IMG/VR virus record: IMGVR_UViG_3300046787_000030
Coordinates: 1-49,214 of that record
DNA: 49,214 nucleotides
Reading direction: 5' to 3' (one strand)
DNA from: a virus
A model generated the notes under the pieces. The model saw only the letters and a list, made by a program, of their open reading frames with translations. It was not told the origin of the DNA and made no database searches. Of this stretch, positions 18,401-26,726 are shown one piece after another. Position numbers and translations under genes: made by a program. Every line of letters begins with the position of its first letter. Within the stretch, counting starts at the first letter, position 1.

Positions 18401-20886
18401 GAAGCGGAAACTATTCAGTTGTAGCACTTCCAGACTGGAAGACCTCCACCGTAACAATTACACATGGAGATCCTACAGTTGTGTCACTAGTTGCACACGG
18501 CCTAGTTGAGGGAGATAGATTATTCTTTACAACTACTGGTGTGTTACCAACTGGCATGACTGCTAAGCAAGTCTATTACGTATACTATGTTATTGATGCC
18601 GATAGCTTTGAGATTTCTGCATATCCAGACGGTACTTCACTTGAGACCACGGCAGCTGGAGCAGAAGTACACACGCTTCATGCAGTTAGTGCTGTTGGGC
18701 TGCTATCTGTAATTAATAACCATAGATTTGTCTCTGGAGATAAGGTAAGATTCGTGGGTGGTGCCGAGGGCATCGACTACAACGAAGTTCAACCACTACC
18801 AGCACCACTAGTAGCGGATACAGACTATTACATTATTACAGAGGGTCTTACACCAACTAAGTTTATAATCTCAGAGACACTAGACGGTACACCAGTTAAG
18901 TTTAAGCAAACACACCAGCTTATACAGTTTATGACTAACCTTAATGTGGCTCAAACTACGCTAAACTCTAAGATAATTGTTCCAGATGTTAGCAAGATCC
19001 ATGAAGAGTTTACCGTTGAATTTATCAGTGGTGTTGGTAGAATTCTTGACGGTACAAAGGTTACAGCTATTGACACGGTCAATAATGTAATTACTATTGA
19101 TCCACCAGCACAGAAGCAATTGCTAAGAAACTTTATTGACCCAGCTACAGAAGTTCCTGTAATTAATCAAATAAGAATTCTAGACAAGGTAGATACAGTA
19201 GTTGGAGCTGCAGGGGTTAATACTGCTCTTGCACAGAAGGCATCTCGTAATGGAATTATCAAAAACTTCTTGAGCACTGCAAACCTCAGAGAGACAGATG
19301 TCAATCAATTCCAATCTACACAAACGGGAACAATTCAGTCATCTGCATTTGTATTTAATGGTCCAAACTTTGAGGCTACCCAGACACCACTAGACTTTAT
19401 AACCTATGCGTATAAAGAGCTAGAGAATAGCTACACACACTTTGGTACACGAATGAGAATCATTGGTCAGATTAACGCTACAGAGAATAGTCAGACTCCA
19501 GTTGGAAGTACAGCCTATTACACTGTAAACTCAACAATCTCGCCAGACCAGGATATCTCAATCTCTGGTGGATCTGGTGGTCTTGGAATCATGATTAATC
19601 CAGAAACAAATAGTGGATACTATCTAGAGATCATCACGCTAACAGAGAATAACTTAAAGCAGTACTCTGGTAATGCAGACATTCACAATATTATCTTTTA
19701 TAAGGTAAAGAAGAATGCTTCAGATCCTGCAGCTACTGCATCATCAAAGGCAATCCCAGTAAAGCTATGGGGTGGAACTTCACAGTTTGTTGTTGACGAT
19801 GGCTTGTTCACTGGTCAGTATAGAATGGCTGCTGAGCAAAATCCAACGGTATATGATATTGCCATTGAGTATGCCGATAGCGGTAACGATAGAACATTCC
19901 ACATCTATCTAAACGATAAGATCATAGCCACAGTAGTAGACACAGACCCACTACCAAAGTACAACAACATGGCAATGTTTGTACGAGGCTCTGCTAGATG
20001 TATGTTTGAGAATGTTTATGCTATTACAAATAACTATGCAGAAAACACGAAGGCACAACTTGATGTCTCAAAGTCTCCAGTATTTGGAAGTGATAACGAC
20101 ACCGTAACAACCTCATTGAGAAAGTATGCCATGAGTGGTATTGTACAGTCGAAGTATCTAAATGGAATTAGTCCAGCTCAGCCACCAAAGTATCAGATGT
20201 ACTTTGAAGAGTTTGGAACTATCATGCGTGAGGCTGCGTACATGAACATTAAGTATGACAAGGCATACCCTGCTCTATACTCTAAGATCTCACCAACATT
20301 CAATAACCTCAAGGGTTACACCGTATCTGGCTATATTGGAAGTAGTTATGGTGCAGAGTTCATGATCTTTAATAACACAGATACAGCACTTAGCCTAGAT
20401 GAAACAACTGGAAACTACCTCAGAATTCAGGGTATAACGTTTACACAGCAATCACAGCAAGAGCTAACAGTTGACGACTACTTCTCTAACATTAGTGACT
20501 TCTCAAACATTAATGCGTCCGATGTAGACGTTGTATCATCGATTAACCGTGTAAAGAAAGACTACCAGGATATAAAGAATAGCCGTATGTCTTATGGAAG
20601 AAAGCAGTTCGCTCTTGATGCACCATATATTCAGGACCAGGATACAGCAGAAAACCTAATGTCCTGGATGATTTCTAAGATAATGAAGCCTAGAAAGTCA
20701 GTCGGCATGTCTGTATTTGGAGTGCCAACATTGCAGCTTGGTGATATCGTAGAGATAGACTATAATGATAAGTCTGGGAACAATGAAATTTCGTTGAATG
20801 ATTCACGATTCGTTGTTTACCACATAGAATACAAGAAGGACGCTAAGGGTCCATCACACGTAGTATACGTTAGCGAGGTAGTATAG
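15478..20886 (+). CDS. Large tail-tip / tail-associated protein with tandem repeats
   Basis: An 1802-residue minor tail protein, the size and position expected for the tail-tip baseplate or receptor-contact protein. The N-terminal ~600 residues resemble a tail-associated hub region (LAVDLSDKVTDISITKSASD; SVSMSIRDLFFYFESISAPQ). Residues ~905-1150 hold three imperfect repeats built around AHGLxxGDxVxFxTTG...YYV...FxIS. A jelly-roll-like segment follows near 1340-1540 (LGIMINPETNSGYYLEIIT; RTFHIYLNDKI), resembling a carbohydrate-binding/concanavalin fold. The C-terminal part returns to hub-like sequence (GVPTLQLGDIVEIDYNDKSG). No hydrolase active site was recognised. Confidence 0.75.
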   Translation: MFTNTSLQDHLETSSSIGVSSTIIAEWNMNVANNIAKVGNYRFRPTAEAVSEDGVYRLLQTSYDPNDGGQDASVVKFYTGATDADVVIDGGIDKTETPLAFTSIKEKEKLLYSLEDCLNRFRPRSGINKARFFDGKYVHHDNVDMTSRPRYYMPHKEDNFKYWSSFRTEDNVERGISKNFNGRYYIDDAAPFVVYENEIPVNRIIVKMQTNVGSVNLGPYTNSYTTFSDPLYGDNNKTTPVRWKIQYLDGSSWVDAVSFDELSTREDGSAIVKSDGYVEVSYGLVVPEKYSNSFKIAGEYSSANALPVSANIGDAYLVKETSTDIGDFFVWDGDGYESFQPVYNWHISDDVVTNKSNFATDLVSPETFIDPIDSKSKYREIQYISGVRVVAETMNVDDCTFDLIEMSPRLAVDLSDKVTDISITKSASDLGTSGMPVGQILASTGKINLFDYDNAFSDTNIDSIISDAFSQNIQIKIYENILNVGDQDFSIPVKTMYTEGFPELNKQDRSVSMSIRDLFFYFESISAPQILIQNASVSYAVSMLLDSAGFSNYTFRRNPDETEATIPYFFVAPDKSLAEALQDIAISTQTAMFFDEYNNFVMMSKNYMMPSIDDRATDMTLIGSTDFTDDGILENKATNTKLANIISLNSTSNSVYNDGSIRFTNRYIQRSYNSIKQASRIDRDKSWIYKPVLLWEVAGTEATKSKNEETASQSTYTLSAVPLNSTLTQAVPEVVAGVLVNNTMDFGDAVYWIGRYTGYFYSNGEVIKYDAVEYSVPGTGNVWINNVQEYQSYFSKIPFNGKLYPTGLVRIYAEPNYEERDGITILKNGSVAKHGRGQFGTAVATHTAGLDPYWSNTDKDTAPVRGLDMESKYLFSGDTEFVLSGVYSEHADKGDTELADRKLPVVITTVSGSQVLMTLAAHGLINGRQVVVSTTGIMHTGLTEDTIYYVINKTSDTFQISKTLGGSPVEITEVGSGNYSVVALPDWKTSTVTITHGDPTVVSLVAHGLVEGDRLFFTTTGVLPTGMTAKQVYYVYYVIDADSFEISAYPDGTSLETTAAGAEVHTLHAVSAVGLLSVINNHRFVSGDKVRFVGGAEGIDYNEVQPLPAPLVADTDYYIITEGLTPTKFIISETLDGTPVKFKQTHQLIQFMTNLNVAQTTLNSKIIVPDVSKIHEEFTVEFISGVGRILDGTKVTAIDTVNNVITIDPPAQKQLLRNFIDPATEVPVINQIRILDKVDTVVGAAGVNTALAQKASRNGIIKNFLSTANLRETDVNQFQSTQTGTIQSSAFVFNGPNFEATQTPLDFITYAYKELENSYTHFGTRMRIIGQINATENSQTPVGSTAYYTVNSTISPDQDISISGGSGGLGIMINPETNSGYYLEIITLTENNLKQYSGNADIHNIIFYKVKKNASDPAATASSKAIPVKLWGGTSQFVVDDGLFTGQYRMAAEQNPTVYDIAIEYADSGNDRTFHIYLNDKIIATVVDTDPLPKYNNMAMFVRGSARCMFENVYAITNNYAENTKAQLDVSKSPVFGSDNDTVTTSLRKYAMSGIVQSKYLNGISPAQPPKYQMYFEEFGTIMREAAYMNIKYDKAYPALYSKISPTFNNLKGYTVSGYIGSSYGAEFMIFNNTDTALSLDETTGNYLRIQGITFTQQSQQELTVDDYFSNISDFSNINASDVDVVSSINRVKKDYQDIKNSRMSYGRKQFALDAPYIQDQDTAENLMSWMISKIMKPRKSVGMSVFGVPTLQLGDIVEIDYNDKSGNNEISLNDSRFVVYHIEYKKDAKGPSHVVYVSEVV
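18190..18930 (+). repeat. Three imperfect protein repeats in the tail-tip gene
   Basis: Three successive ~75-80-residue units share AHGL or NHRF, then a GD.V.F element, a short TTG or GG turn, a YY[VI] strand and F.IS..L.GT.V. The first two are closest to each other (AAHGLINGRQVVVSTTG and VAHGLVEGDRLFFTTTG); the third is diverged (NNHRFVSGDKVRFVGG). They are likely small beta domains lining the tail fibre or tip. Confidence 0.7.
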
Positions 20887-21395
20887 TGTCAGATGAAGTT
20901 TCAGCACTACCATTTATCGTAGAGCCAATATCTATTACACCTGCACCTAAGCCAGTTAAGGTTGCTACACCAGACATTACATTGCTGCAGTCTAGTGCTC
21001 TTCCAGTTGACTCTATGACTGATCTAGTGTTCCGTGATATTGGTGGACATGAAATTATCAATGTTGCAAGACAAAACCTAGTCAATGGCCAAAACGTTTC
21101 ATATCAGCTTATAGGTGACATTAGAGATCTTGAGCAAGAGTATAATTCTAAAAACATTATTCCTATGCCAGGATCGTCAGATAAATACTTTAACTCAAAG
21201 CCTATTGATCTTCTTTCACACATTCCTAATGTTGGTAACGGGGCAAATGGTGAGCATATCTATCTAGAAAACGGGGTATCGTTCGAAACAAGCACTGGAG
21301 ATATCGTTATAAACGTGGTCAATCTACTTCCAGGTGAACAGGTAGAGATAGAGATCATTACTCCAGACATGCTGTTTGATGATACAATGTATTAA
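20886..21395 (+). CDS. Minor tail protein, unknown
   Basis: A 169-residue protein with a GTG start overlapping the previous stop (TAGTG), so it is translationally coupled to the tail-tip gene. Pro/Ile-rich N-terminus (IVEPISITPAPKPVKVATPD), then predicted beta strands, ending with EQVEIEIITPDMLFDD. No known domain. The location suggests a tail-tip accessory or fibre-attachment protein. Confidence 0.6.
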   Translation: MSDEVSALPFIVEPISITPAPKPVKVATPDITLLQSSALPVDSMTDLVFRDIGGHEIINVARQNLVNGQNVSYQLIGDIRDLEQEYNSKNIIPMPGSSDKYFNSKPIDLLSHIPNVGNGANGEHIYLENGVSFETSTGDIVINVVNLLPGEQVEIEIITPDMLFDDTMY

Positions 21396-21407
21396 GATAG
21401 GAAAACA

Positions 21408-22610
21408 ATGATTACAAACACAGGTAAAACGATTCTTGCTAAGTATCTTATCGGTCAAACTCCAAGCTATGCATCTTATATTGCAATTGGGTGTGGGGCC
21501 AAGCCACTAGCGACAGCAACGGCTTTTGGTGACTACTCTGCCAAGAAGTCACTAGATTTTGAAATGTTCCGTGTACCAATCACATCTCGTGGATATGTCG
21601 TTGACAACGGTGTGTCACAAGTTGTATTTACAGCAGAGCTTCCAACAGAAGAGCGATACGAGATTACAGAGATTGGCGTTTACTCTGCTGCTAGCAACCA
21701 GTTGGCTGGAAACTATGACAGTAGAAACCTATATGCATTCTCTGACTCAGAGAAGTGGGAACACCACACCGTATCTCCAAACCTAGCTGTAGAGATTGAA
21801 AAGTTTAAAAACCCACTAGACGTTGACAATAACAATATTATTTCACTACCTGGATCACTAACTGCATTCCAGGCAAACTCTGACAACAAGCTATTCTCAA
21901 GTGAAGATAGAGTATCTAGATATGAGCGTTGTAGATTCTTAAATAATATCATTGCAATTAGAGGTGATGACTCATCGATAGCATCCTCTTCTGGAGGGAC
22001 CGTTCCACTTGCGATCAATAGCTCATGGGTTTCTGGCGGAACAACAAAGTATTCCAACCACATCCACCTTACAGGTACATCTATTGATCTAGACAATAAC
22101 GCACCTACAGATGAATTACGTCTGGCATTCTCGGTAGTAAATCGTGTAGGACAAGATCCAATAACTCCAGGAACTATTAATCAGCCAGAAAGCGTACGTA
22201 TTCTTGTTGAGTTTAAGTCAACAGAAAGCGATACAGCACCAGCTGCTGTGCAGTATGCAAACTTTGAGGTAGACCTTGTCCAGGGTTCTGGTGGAGTAGA
22301 CTTTGCAACAAATAGATACTTTACCATTAGCAAGAAGCTTGAAGACCTAAGAAAGAGTAGCGGATTCACCTGGAGAGCTATAGATGTTGTCAAGATTTCG
22401 GCTTGTGTTATTGACGGCGGTGTGCCATCTAGCGACTTCTACGTTTGCCTAGATGCGATTAGAGTAGAAAACGTTACCACGGTAAACCCACTTTATGGTA
22501 TGACTGCTTACACGGTTGTAAAGACAACAGATGCTGAGACTATCGTAAAGTCTCCAAACACAAGTAACTTTGTGGAGTTCAGGTTTGGTCTAGGAATTGA
22601 CGGGGTATAG
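21408..22610 (+). CDS. Minor tail / fibre-base protein
   Basis: A 400-residue protein. Its N-terminus (GKTILAKYLIGQTPSYASYIAIGCGAK, then an EITEIGVYSA motif) resembles the baseplate-attachment domain at the start of many actinophage tail fibres. The C-terminal half is beta-rich and may bind carbohydrate (EDLRKSSGFTWRAIDVVKIS; FYVCLDAIRVENV, a jelly-roll-like ending). Between tail-tip and collar-domain genes, it is a good candidate for a host-contact or fibre-anchoring protein. The assignment is by pattern and context. Confidence 0.6.
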   Translation: MITNTGKTILAKYLIGQTPSYASYIAIGCGAKPLATATAFGDYSAKKSLDFEMFRVPITSRGYVVDNGVSQVVFTAELPTEERYEITEIGVYSAASNQLAGNYDSRNLYAFSDSEKWEHHTVSPNLAVEIEKFKNPLDVDNNNIISLPGSLTAFQANSDNKLFSSEDRVSRYERCRFLNNIIAIRGDDSSIASSSGGTVPLAINSSWVSGGTTKYSNHIHLTGTSIDLDNNAPTDELRLAFSVVNRVGQDPITPGTINQPESVRILVEFKSTESDTAPAAVQYANFEVDLVQGSGGVDFATNRYFTISKKLEDLRKSSGFTWRAIDVVKISACVIDGGVPSSDFYVCLDAIRVENVTTVNPLYGMTAYTVVKTTDAETIVKSPNTSNFVEFRFGLGIDGV

Positions 22611-22619
22611 CGATCACCC

Positions 22620-22823
22620 ATGGCAGATTCAGGCATTAAGAATGTAAGAATATTTAGAAGCAAGCTTCCAACAGTTGCTCTAAATAGTGACTATCTAATT
22701 AGATATCGCATTGTCTCAGAGGACAAGAACAAGACATCTCACTGGTCTCAGATCTATTCAATTACCAATACATACGTAGATGCAGACAACATTATCTATC
22801 TAGATGGTGGAGAAGAATCATGA
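22620..22823 (+). CDS. Small tail-cluster protein, unknown
   Basis: A 67-residue protein whose stop overlaps the next start by 4 nt (ATGA). The sequence DSDYLIRYRIVSEDKNKTS-like core (residues ~24-41 here NSDYLIRYRIVSEDKNKTSH) followed by WSQIYSI looks like a single fibronectin-like beta strand pair, as in short connector modules between fibre proteins. No enzymatic motif. Its position between two fibre genes suggests a fibre linker. I see no strong ribosome-binding site, only a 9-nt gap from the previous stop. Confidence 0.55.
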   Translation: MADSGIKNVRIFRSKLPTVALNSDYLIRYRIVSEDKNKTSHWSQIYSITNTYVDADNIIYLDGGEES

Positions 22824-23620
22824 CAGATATTTCGGTTATTCAGCTAAGACGTGCTACAGCAGCATACTGGACAACATCTAATCCAGTTCTTCGTAGGGGA
22901 GAGCCAGGATTTGAAATTGATACTTTAAAGCTTAAGATTGGCAATGGCTCAACTGCCTGGAATTCTTTGGCATACCTAACACCAGACGATTTAGTTACAG
23001 AGACAGAGCTTAATACTGCCTTGGCAGGATTTACAACTGTTCCAGCTGGCGTAATATCTCAATATGTTGGTGCCACTGCCCCAACTGGATATCTATTCTG
23101 CCGTGGTCAGCAGCTAGATCGTACAGCCTACCCAACACTATTTAACGCACTTGGCGGAACATCTTCTCCATATGGTCTACCAAATAGCACTACGTTCAAT
23201 GTTCCAGACCTACAGACTAAGGTTGCTGTTGGTAAGTCTACTGCTGGGCGTTTTGCTACTCTTGGAAATAGCGGTGGTGCAGATACTGTTGCTCTAAACG
23301 ACACACAAATGCCAGTTCACAGCCACACTGCATCATCAACACAGGGTAACCACACCCACGGTGCTGGTGACTATGGCCACGCACACAATACCTGGAACAA
23401 CTATACCGTTGCAGCTGGTGGTGGAGCAATTATGACTGGTTCTGATGGTGATGGACGAGGAAACGCAACAGCTACAGGGTATGCAAGTATCTATATCAAC
23501 CAGGCAAGTGCTGGAGCTATTACGACTACAGTTGGAAATGCTGGTGGGTCTGGTGGAGTTACACAGGCTCACGAAAACATGCCACCATTCGTTGTTGTTA
23601 ACTACATCATTAAGACCTAG
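22820..23620 (+). CDS. Tail fibre with collar domain and His-rich loop
   Basis: A 266-residue protein. The N-terminal ~50 residues (SVIQLRRATAAYWTTSNPVL, then a GEPGFEID segment and KIGNGSTAWNSL) are the trimerising/attachment domain common to phage fibres. From residue ~75 a phage tail collar domain is clear: GVISQYVGATAPTGYLFCRG, an LDRTAYPTLF helix, and FNVPDLQTKVAVGKS. A His-rich loop follows (MPVHSHTASSTQGNHTHG, then GHAHN), like the metal-binding HxH motifs of T4-type fibres. It ends with ENMPPFVVVNYIIKT, the classic collar-domain C-terminus. Likely a receptor-binding fibre tip. Confidence 0.85.
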   Translation: MTDISVIQLRRATAAYWTTSNPVLRRGEPGFEIDTLKLKIGNGSTAWNSLAYLTPDDLVTETELNTALAGFTTVPAGVISQYVGATAPTGYLFCRGQQLDRTAYPTLFNALGGTSSPYGLPNSTTFNVPDLQTKVAVGKSTAGRFATLGNSGGADTVALNDTQMPVHSHTASSTQGNHTHGAGDYGHAHNTWNNYTVAAGGGAIMTGSDGDGRGNATATGYASIYINQASAGAITTTVGNAGGSGGVTQAHENMPPFVVVNYIIKT

Positions 23621-23623
23621 TCG

Positions 23624-23632
23624 TGATATACT
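23624..23632 (+). promoter_or_regulatory. Extended -10 promoter (TGATATACT), near-leaderless
   Basis: TGATATACT starts 18 nt before the ATG at 23642. The predicted +1 is about 23639, giving a leader of only 3 nt. There is no Shine-Dalgarno before this ATG. Confidence 0.55.
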
Positions 23633-23641
23633 AGACATACT

Positions 23642-24085
23642 ATGTCAAGAATTCCAACACCAGAACGTGGCCAGCCTCTAGATCTTTCTTACATCTATGC
23701 AATGGCAGAAGCAATTAATGATCTATCAGAAGAAGGCTCAGCACTAAGTCAGGGCAATAACTTTATCCTTAAGGATAAGAGTGGTGTCTCAACATCATCA
23801 AAGCTATATGGTGCACAGGTTACTGGTATGTACGTAACCGTTGCAGCTTCAAGCTTTAATAGCTCCTCTAACGAGTCTACACAGACTGTAAACTTTACAC
23901 CAGTGTTTGCGTCACCACCAATTGTAACTGCTACTATTGTAAATACTGGCGGTACAACATCTGGAACAGACGTATCTGTAGTCCTAAAGAACATTACAAC
24001 TAGCTCAGTTGACGTAGTAGTTAAGTTTGCCACATCAGAACTTTCTTCTGTCGGTGTAAACCTAATCGCTATCGGCCTACCATAG
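23642..24085 (+). CDS. Tail/fibre-associated beta protein
   Basis: A 147-residue protein with a short helical N-terminus (DLSYIYAMAEAINDLSEEGS) then Ser/Thr/Val-rich beta strands (ESTQTVNFTPVFASPPIVTA, ending in VNLIAIGLP). The second half resembles the beta-sandwich H-type tail fibre modules. It is the last gene of the structural block and has its own promoter-like element with a near-leaderless start, so it may be expressed separately. A receptor-binding or fibre-assembly role is plausible. Function not established. Confidence 0.6.
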   Translation: MSRIPTPERGQPLDLSYIYAMAEAINDLSEEGSALSQGNNFILKDKSGVSTSSKLYGAQVTGMYVTVAASSFNSSSNESTQTVNFTPVFASPPIVTATIVNTGGTTSGTDVSVVLKNITTSSVDVVVKFATSELSSVGVNLIAIGLP

Positions 24086-24092
24086 GAGTATC

Positions 24093-24617
24093 GTGATAAG
24101 TAGAGAAGAATATAACTCTGCACCGATTATCCCAGGGAACAAGAAGGTTTGGTTCCTAAACGGCGACTTGGTCAGATCTCACCATATCAATAGAGCTAAT
24201 GGCATCATGACTGTAATTAATATTAATACTGGTCAGATGGAAAGCTGTTTGGTTGGTGACTTTAAAAAGAATAGATTAAGAGCTTATACAGTTAATGAGA
24301 CTGCTAAGTTAGTTAATCGTCATAGAAAGTATATGCCACAGCTAATGGAAAAGGGTACAATCCCTCTCCCAACTGGATCATCCATTGGAAAAGAGCGAGG
24401 GTGGCAAATTAGATCTTACTACTCAGAATTGCAGGTAATGGAGATCCGTGATATACTTGCAACCTACAGTATTGGCCGTCCACGTAAAGACGGTCTGATT
24501 AATAACGATATCACTCCAACAAGACAAGAGTTGACAAGACGAATGGGAGATGGTATTCTTACATATACAAGGACAGAAGACGGCAGGTTTATTCCTGTTT
24601 GGTCAGAGTCCATTTAA
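24093..24617 (+). CDS. MerR-like DNA-binding protein
   Basis: A 174-residue protein with GTG start preceded by AGGAG. Residues ~65-105 (AYTVNETAKLVNRHRKYMPQ, then GKERGWQIRSYYSELQVMEI) have the helix-turn-helix plus wing pattern of MerR/excisionase-type domains. A basic C-terminal helix follows (TPTRQELTRRMGDG). It lies at the junction of structural and replication genes, a suitable place for a regulator of the switch, but a replication-origin or packaging role is also possible. No effector-binding domain is seen. Confidence 0.65.
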   Translation: MISREEYNSAPIIPGNKKVWFLNGDLVRSHHINRANGIMTVININTGQMESCLVGDFKKNRLRAYTVNETAKLVNRHRKYMPQLMEKGTIPLPTGSSIGKERGWQIRSYYSELQVMEIRDILATYSIGRPRKDGLINNDITPTRQELTRRMGDGILTYTRTEDGRFIPVWSESI

Positions 24618-24641
24618 TCCTTTGAGAGGGTATGAGAGAAA

Positions 24642-24848
24642 ATGCAAAACGAACAAACAAAGATTAATGTTACCTTGGGCTATACGCTTAATCTAGGTAA
24701 CTTCCAGTCTCTTCGCATTGACCTGGGTATTGAAGACTCACGTCGTGATGGAGAGACGATTGACGAGGCATTCAGTCGAGTGTATAGCTTTGTCGAGACT
24801 AAGCTTACAGAGAAGATCAACGAGTCTAAAGACGAAATTCCAGAGTAA
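24642..24848 (+). CDS. Small conserved protein before the helicase operon
   Basis: A 68-residue protein. INVTLGYTLNLGNFQSLRID with a charged C-terminal helix (ETIDEAFSRVYSFVETKLTE) is a pattern I have seen in small proteins next to replication genes in actinophages. The stop overlaps the next start (TAATG). It may be a helicase-associated factor; no biochemical role is assigned. Confidence 0.65.
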   Translation: MQNEQTKINVTLGYTLNLGNFQSLRIDLGIEDSRRDGETIDEAFSRVYSFVETKLTEKINESKDEIPE

Positions 24849-25156
24849 TGGCTGAACGCAAAGACCGAATGGCTTTGCTCAGTCGCTACGCAAAGCTTCA
24901 TAACTTTCACTATGAGGAACGGTCACTGCTTAACCTTAACGTAGAGCAGTGGGCTGCAGATGCCCTCATAGAATCATACGGTATGGAATACTGCTATGAG
25001 ATTATGCAATACTACTTTGATGTTGCAGCAACACCAACATGGAAGTATTTTGCATACAATACGGATGACATAATTAATGCCCGTAAACAATCAGAACGAG
25101 ACAAATTAGAGCGTGCACAACGCAGAGAAATGGCAAAGGCGTGGTTAAGTGAGTAA
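24848..25156 (+). CDS. Hypothetical replication-operon protein
   Basis: A 102-residue, highly charged, mostly helical protein whose start overlaps the previous stop and whose end overlaps the helicase start by 8 nt. The compact helical fold (LNVEQWAADALIESYGMEYC; an EIMQYYFDVA stretch) and a basic C-terminal helix (RKQSERDKLERAQRREMAKA) are compatible with a helicase-loading or binding partner. This is inferred from tight coupling only. Confidence 0.6.
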   Translation: MAERKDRMALLSRYAKLHNFHYEERSLLNLNVEQWAADALIESYGMEYCYEIMQYYFDVAATPTWKYFAYNTDDIINARKQSERDKLERAQRREMAKAWLSE

Positions 25157-26369
25157 TACAGAATCAAAGCTGATTTCAGCAGTACTAGAGGATAAGCAAG
25201 TCCATGTTTTGCTACAGGCAAACGTAGACAACATTCTACGTACCCATAATGATATCTGGACGTTTATCCGTAACTACTTTGAGCAGAACGGATCAACTCC
25301 ACCAACTGCACTCGTTGTGGATAAGTTCCGTGACTTTGAGCCAGTAGCTGGGGTGGGTGCAACTAAGCACCACCTAGATGAACTACAGGCTGAATTCATG
25401 AACGATAGCCTTAAGGACATTCTACGAACCACTGCGTCTGAGGTTCAGGATGGCAAGGCACCAGAAGCACTTGAACACCTTATCTCAAAGACATCAGAAC
25501 TAAAGAAGAACGCTGCGGTAATTCGTGATATCGATGTAACAGACATTGACTCTGCAGTTGCCTACTACGAGAACGTAAAGAAGCAGATGGCTGCTGGATC
25601 AGTTGGTATCAAGACTGGCCTTCCAGGGTTTGATAACTACCTCCCTGCTGGAATTACTCCAGGACAGCTAGGCGTATTCTTGGCATACCCAGGTATTGGT
25701 AAGTCTTGGCTATCGCTTTATTTTGCGGTACAGGCATGGAAACAGGGACGATCACCACTAGTAATCAGCCTTGAAATGAGTGAGACAGAAGTCCGTAACC
25801 GTGTATATACAATCATGGGTGAAGGTCTGTGGTCACACCGTAAGCTGTCTTCTGGTGAGGTAGAGCTAGATACATTGCGTATGTGGCACAAGAAGCACCT
25901 TGAGGGCAAGCCAGAGTTCCATATTATCTCTAACGATGGTGGTGGAGAAGTTACCCCATCTGTAATTCGTGGTAAGATCGATCAGTACAAGCCAGACCTT
26001 GTTATTGTTGACTACTTGCAGCTTATGTCTCCTAATACTAAGTCTGATAGCGAAGTTGTTCGTATGAAGAATCTATCTCGTGAGCTTAAGCTTCTGGCAA
26101 TTGGTGACGAGATTCCTATTCTTGCAATTTCATCTGCAACACCAGATGACGTTAACAAACTAGATACTGTTCCAACACTTGGACAGACTTCTTGGTCACG
26201 CCAGATTGCATACGATGCTGACTGGGTAATGGCACTTGGACGTGGTACAAACTCTGATATTATTGAGTGCGTATTCCGAAAGAACCGTAATGGTTTCATG
26301 GGTGAATTCTTAGTCCAGGTAGACTTCGATAAAGGTTTCTACAAGTACAAAGATTATGAAGATAACTAG
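25149..26369 (+). CDS. dnaB: DnaB-like replicative helicase
   Basis: A 406-residue RecA-fold helicase with GTG start overlapping the previous gene. It unwinds the fork during phage replication. The Walker A is AYPGIGKS at residues 179-186, a variant of the usual GRPSMGKT. Walker B is in DLVIVDYLQLM. The DnaB-type LVISLEMSETEVRNRV helix, an arginine-finger region and a QTSWSRQIAYDADWVMALGR segment are present. The N-terminal ~125 residues resemble a reduced DnaB N-terminal domain. It is followed by a primase, so helicase and primase probably work together. Confidence 0.9.
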   Translation: MSNTESKLISAVLEDKQVHVLLQANVDNILRTHNDIWTFIRNYFEQNGSTPPTALVVDKFRDFEPVAGVGATKHHLDELQAEFMNDSLKDILRTTASEVQDGKAPEALEHLISKTSELKKNAAVIRDIDVTDIDSAVAYYENVKKQMAAGSVGIKTGLPGFDNYLPAGITPGQLGVFLAYPGIGKSWLSLYFAVQAWKQGRSPLVISLEMSETEVRNRVYTIMGEGLWSHRKLSSGEVELDTLRMWHKKHLEGKPEFHIISNDGGGEVTPSVIRGKIDQYKPDLVIVDYLQLMSPNTKSDSEVVRMKNLSRELKLLAIGDEIPILAISSATPDDVNKLDTVPTLGQTSWSRQIAYDADWVMALGRGTNSDIIECVFRKNRNGFMGEFLVQVDFDKGFYKYKDYEDN

Positions 26370-26375
26370 TATAAT
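26370..26375 (+). promoter_or_regulatory. -10 element TATAAT, predicted leaderless start
   Basis: A consensus TATAAT begins immediately after the helicase stop codon. Its last base is 7 nt before the ATG at 26382, so the predicted +1 is the start codon. There is no Shine-Dalgarno. The -35 region is weak and there is no TGN extension. Confidence 0.55.
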
Positions 26376-26381
26376 TAAAGC

Positions 26382-26726
26382 ATGGACGCTTTTCATCATA
26401 AACCACTTAAAAAGTTTAGCCTCGATGGAAACATTCATGACGACTCAGCAATCTGGAGACTTAAGACTGAATACATAGGTCTTCTAACTACAGAAATGAG
26501 ATTGTCTGGATACGTGCCAAGACTTGACATCAATGCAGACTTTACAATAGAATACAATGAACAGAAACAACACTTTACATTTGAGTTATCATTATATGGA
26601 ATATACGTAGGAAAGAGAAAGAGCGAATGGATTACAGGGATAGACGAAACAAAAGTAATATATACACAGAAGAACAAGTCAAGCGAGTCCTCGCAGGATC
26701 TGGAATCACCGTCGAATCTGAAGTAG
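26382..26726 (+). CDS. Hypothetical protein overlapping the primase gene
   Basis: A 114-residue protein between helicase and primase. It has a beta-rich core (FTIEYNEQKQHFTFELSLYG, ending IYVGKRKSEWITG), and its last ~33 codons overlap the primase start in another frame (26627-26726). The overlapping tail is low-complexity Ser/Lys/Asn, so the folded part probably ends before it. Initiation is likely leaderless. Conserved placement would suggest a replisome accessory; no known domain. Confidence 0.6.
   Translation: MDAFHHKPLKKFSLDGNIHDDSAIWRLKTEYIGLLTTEMRLSGYVPRLDINADFTIEYNEQKQHFTFELSLYGIYVGKRKSEWITGIDETKVIYTQKNKSSESSQDLESPSNLK

Noticed and set aside
24449-24457. TGATATACT extended -10 motif inside the MerR-like gene
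   Set aside because: It is within a coding region (Asp-Ile-Leu codons) and no gene starts at the expected distance; likely chance.
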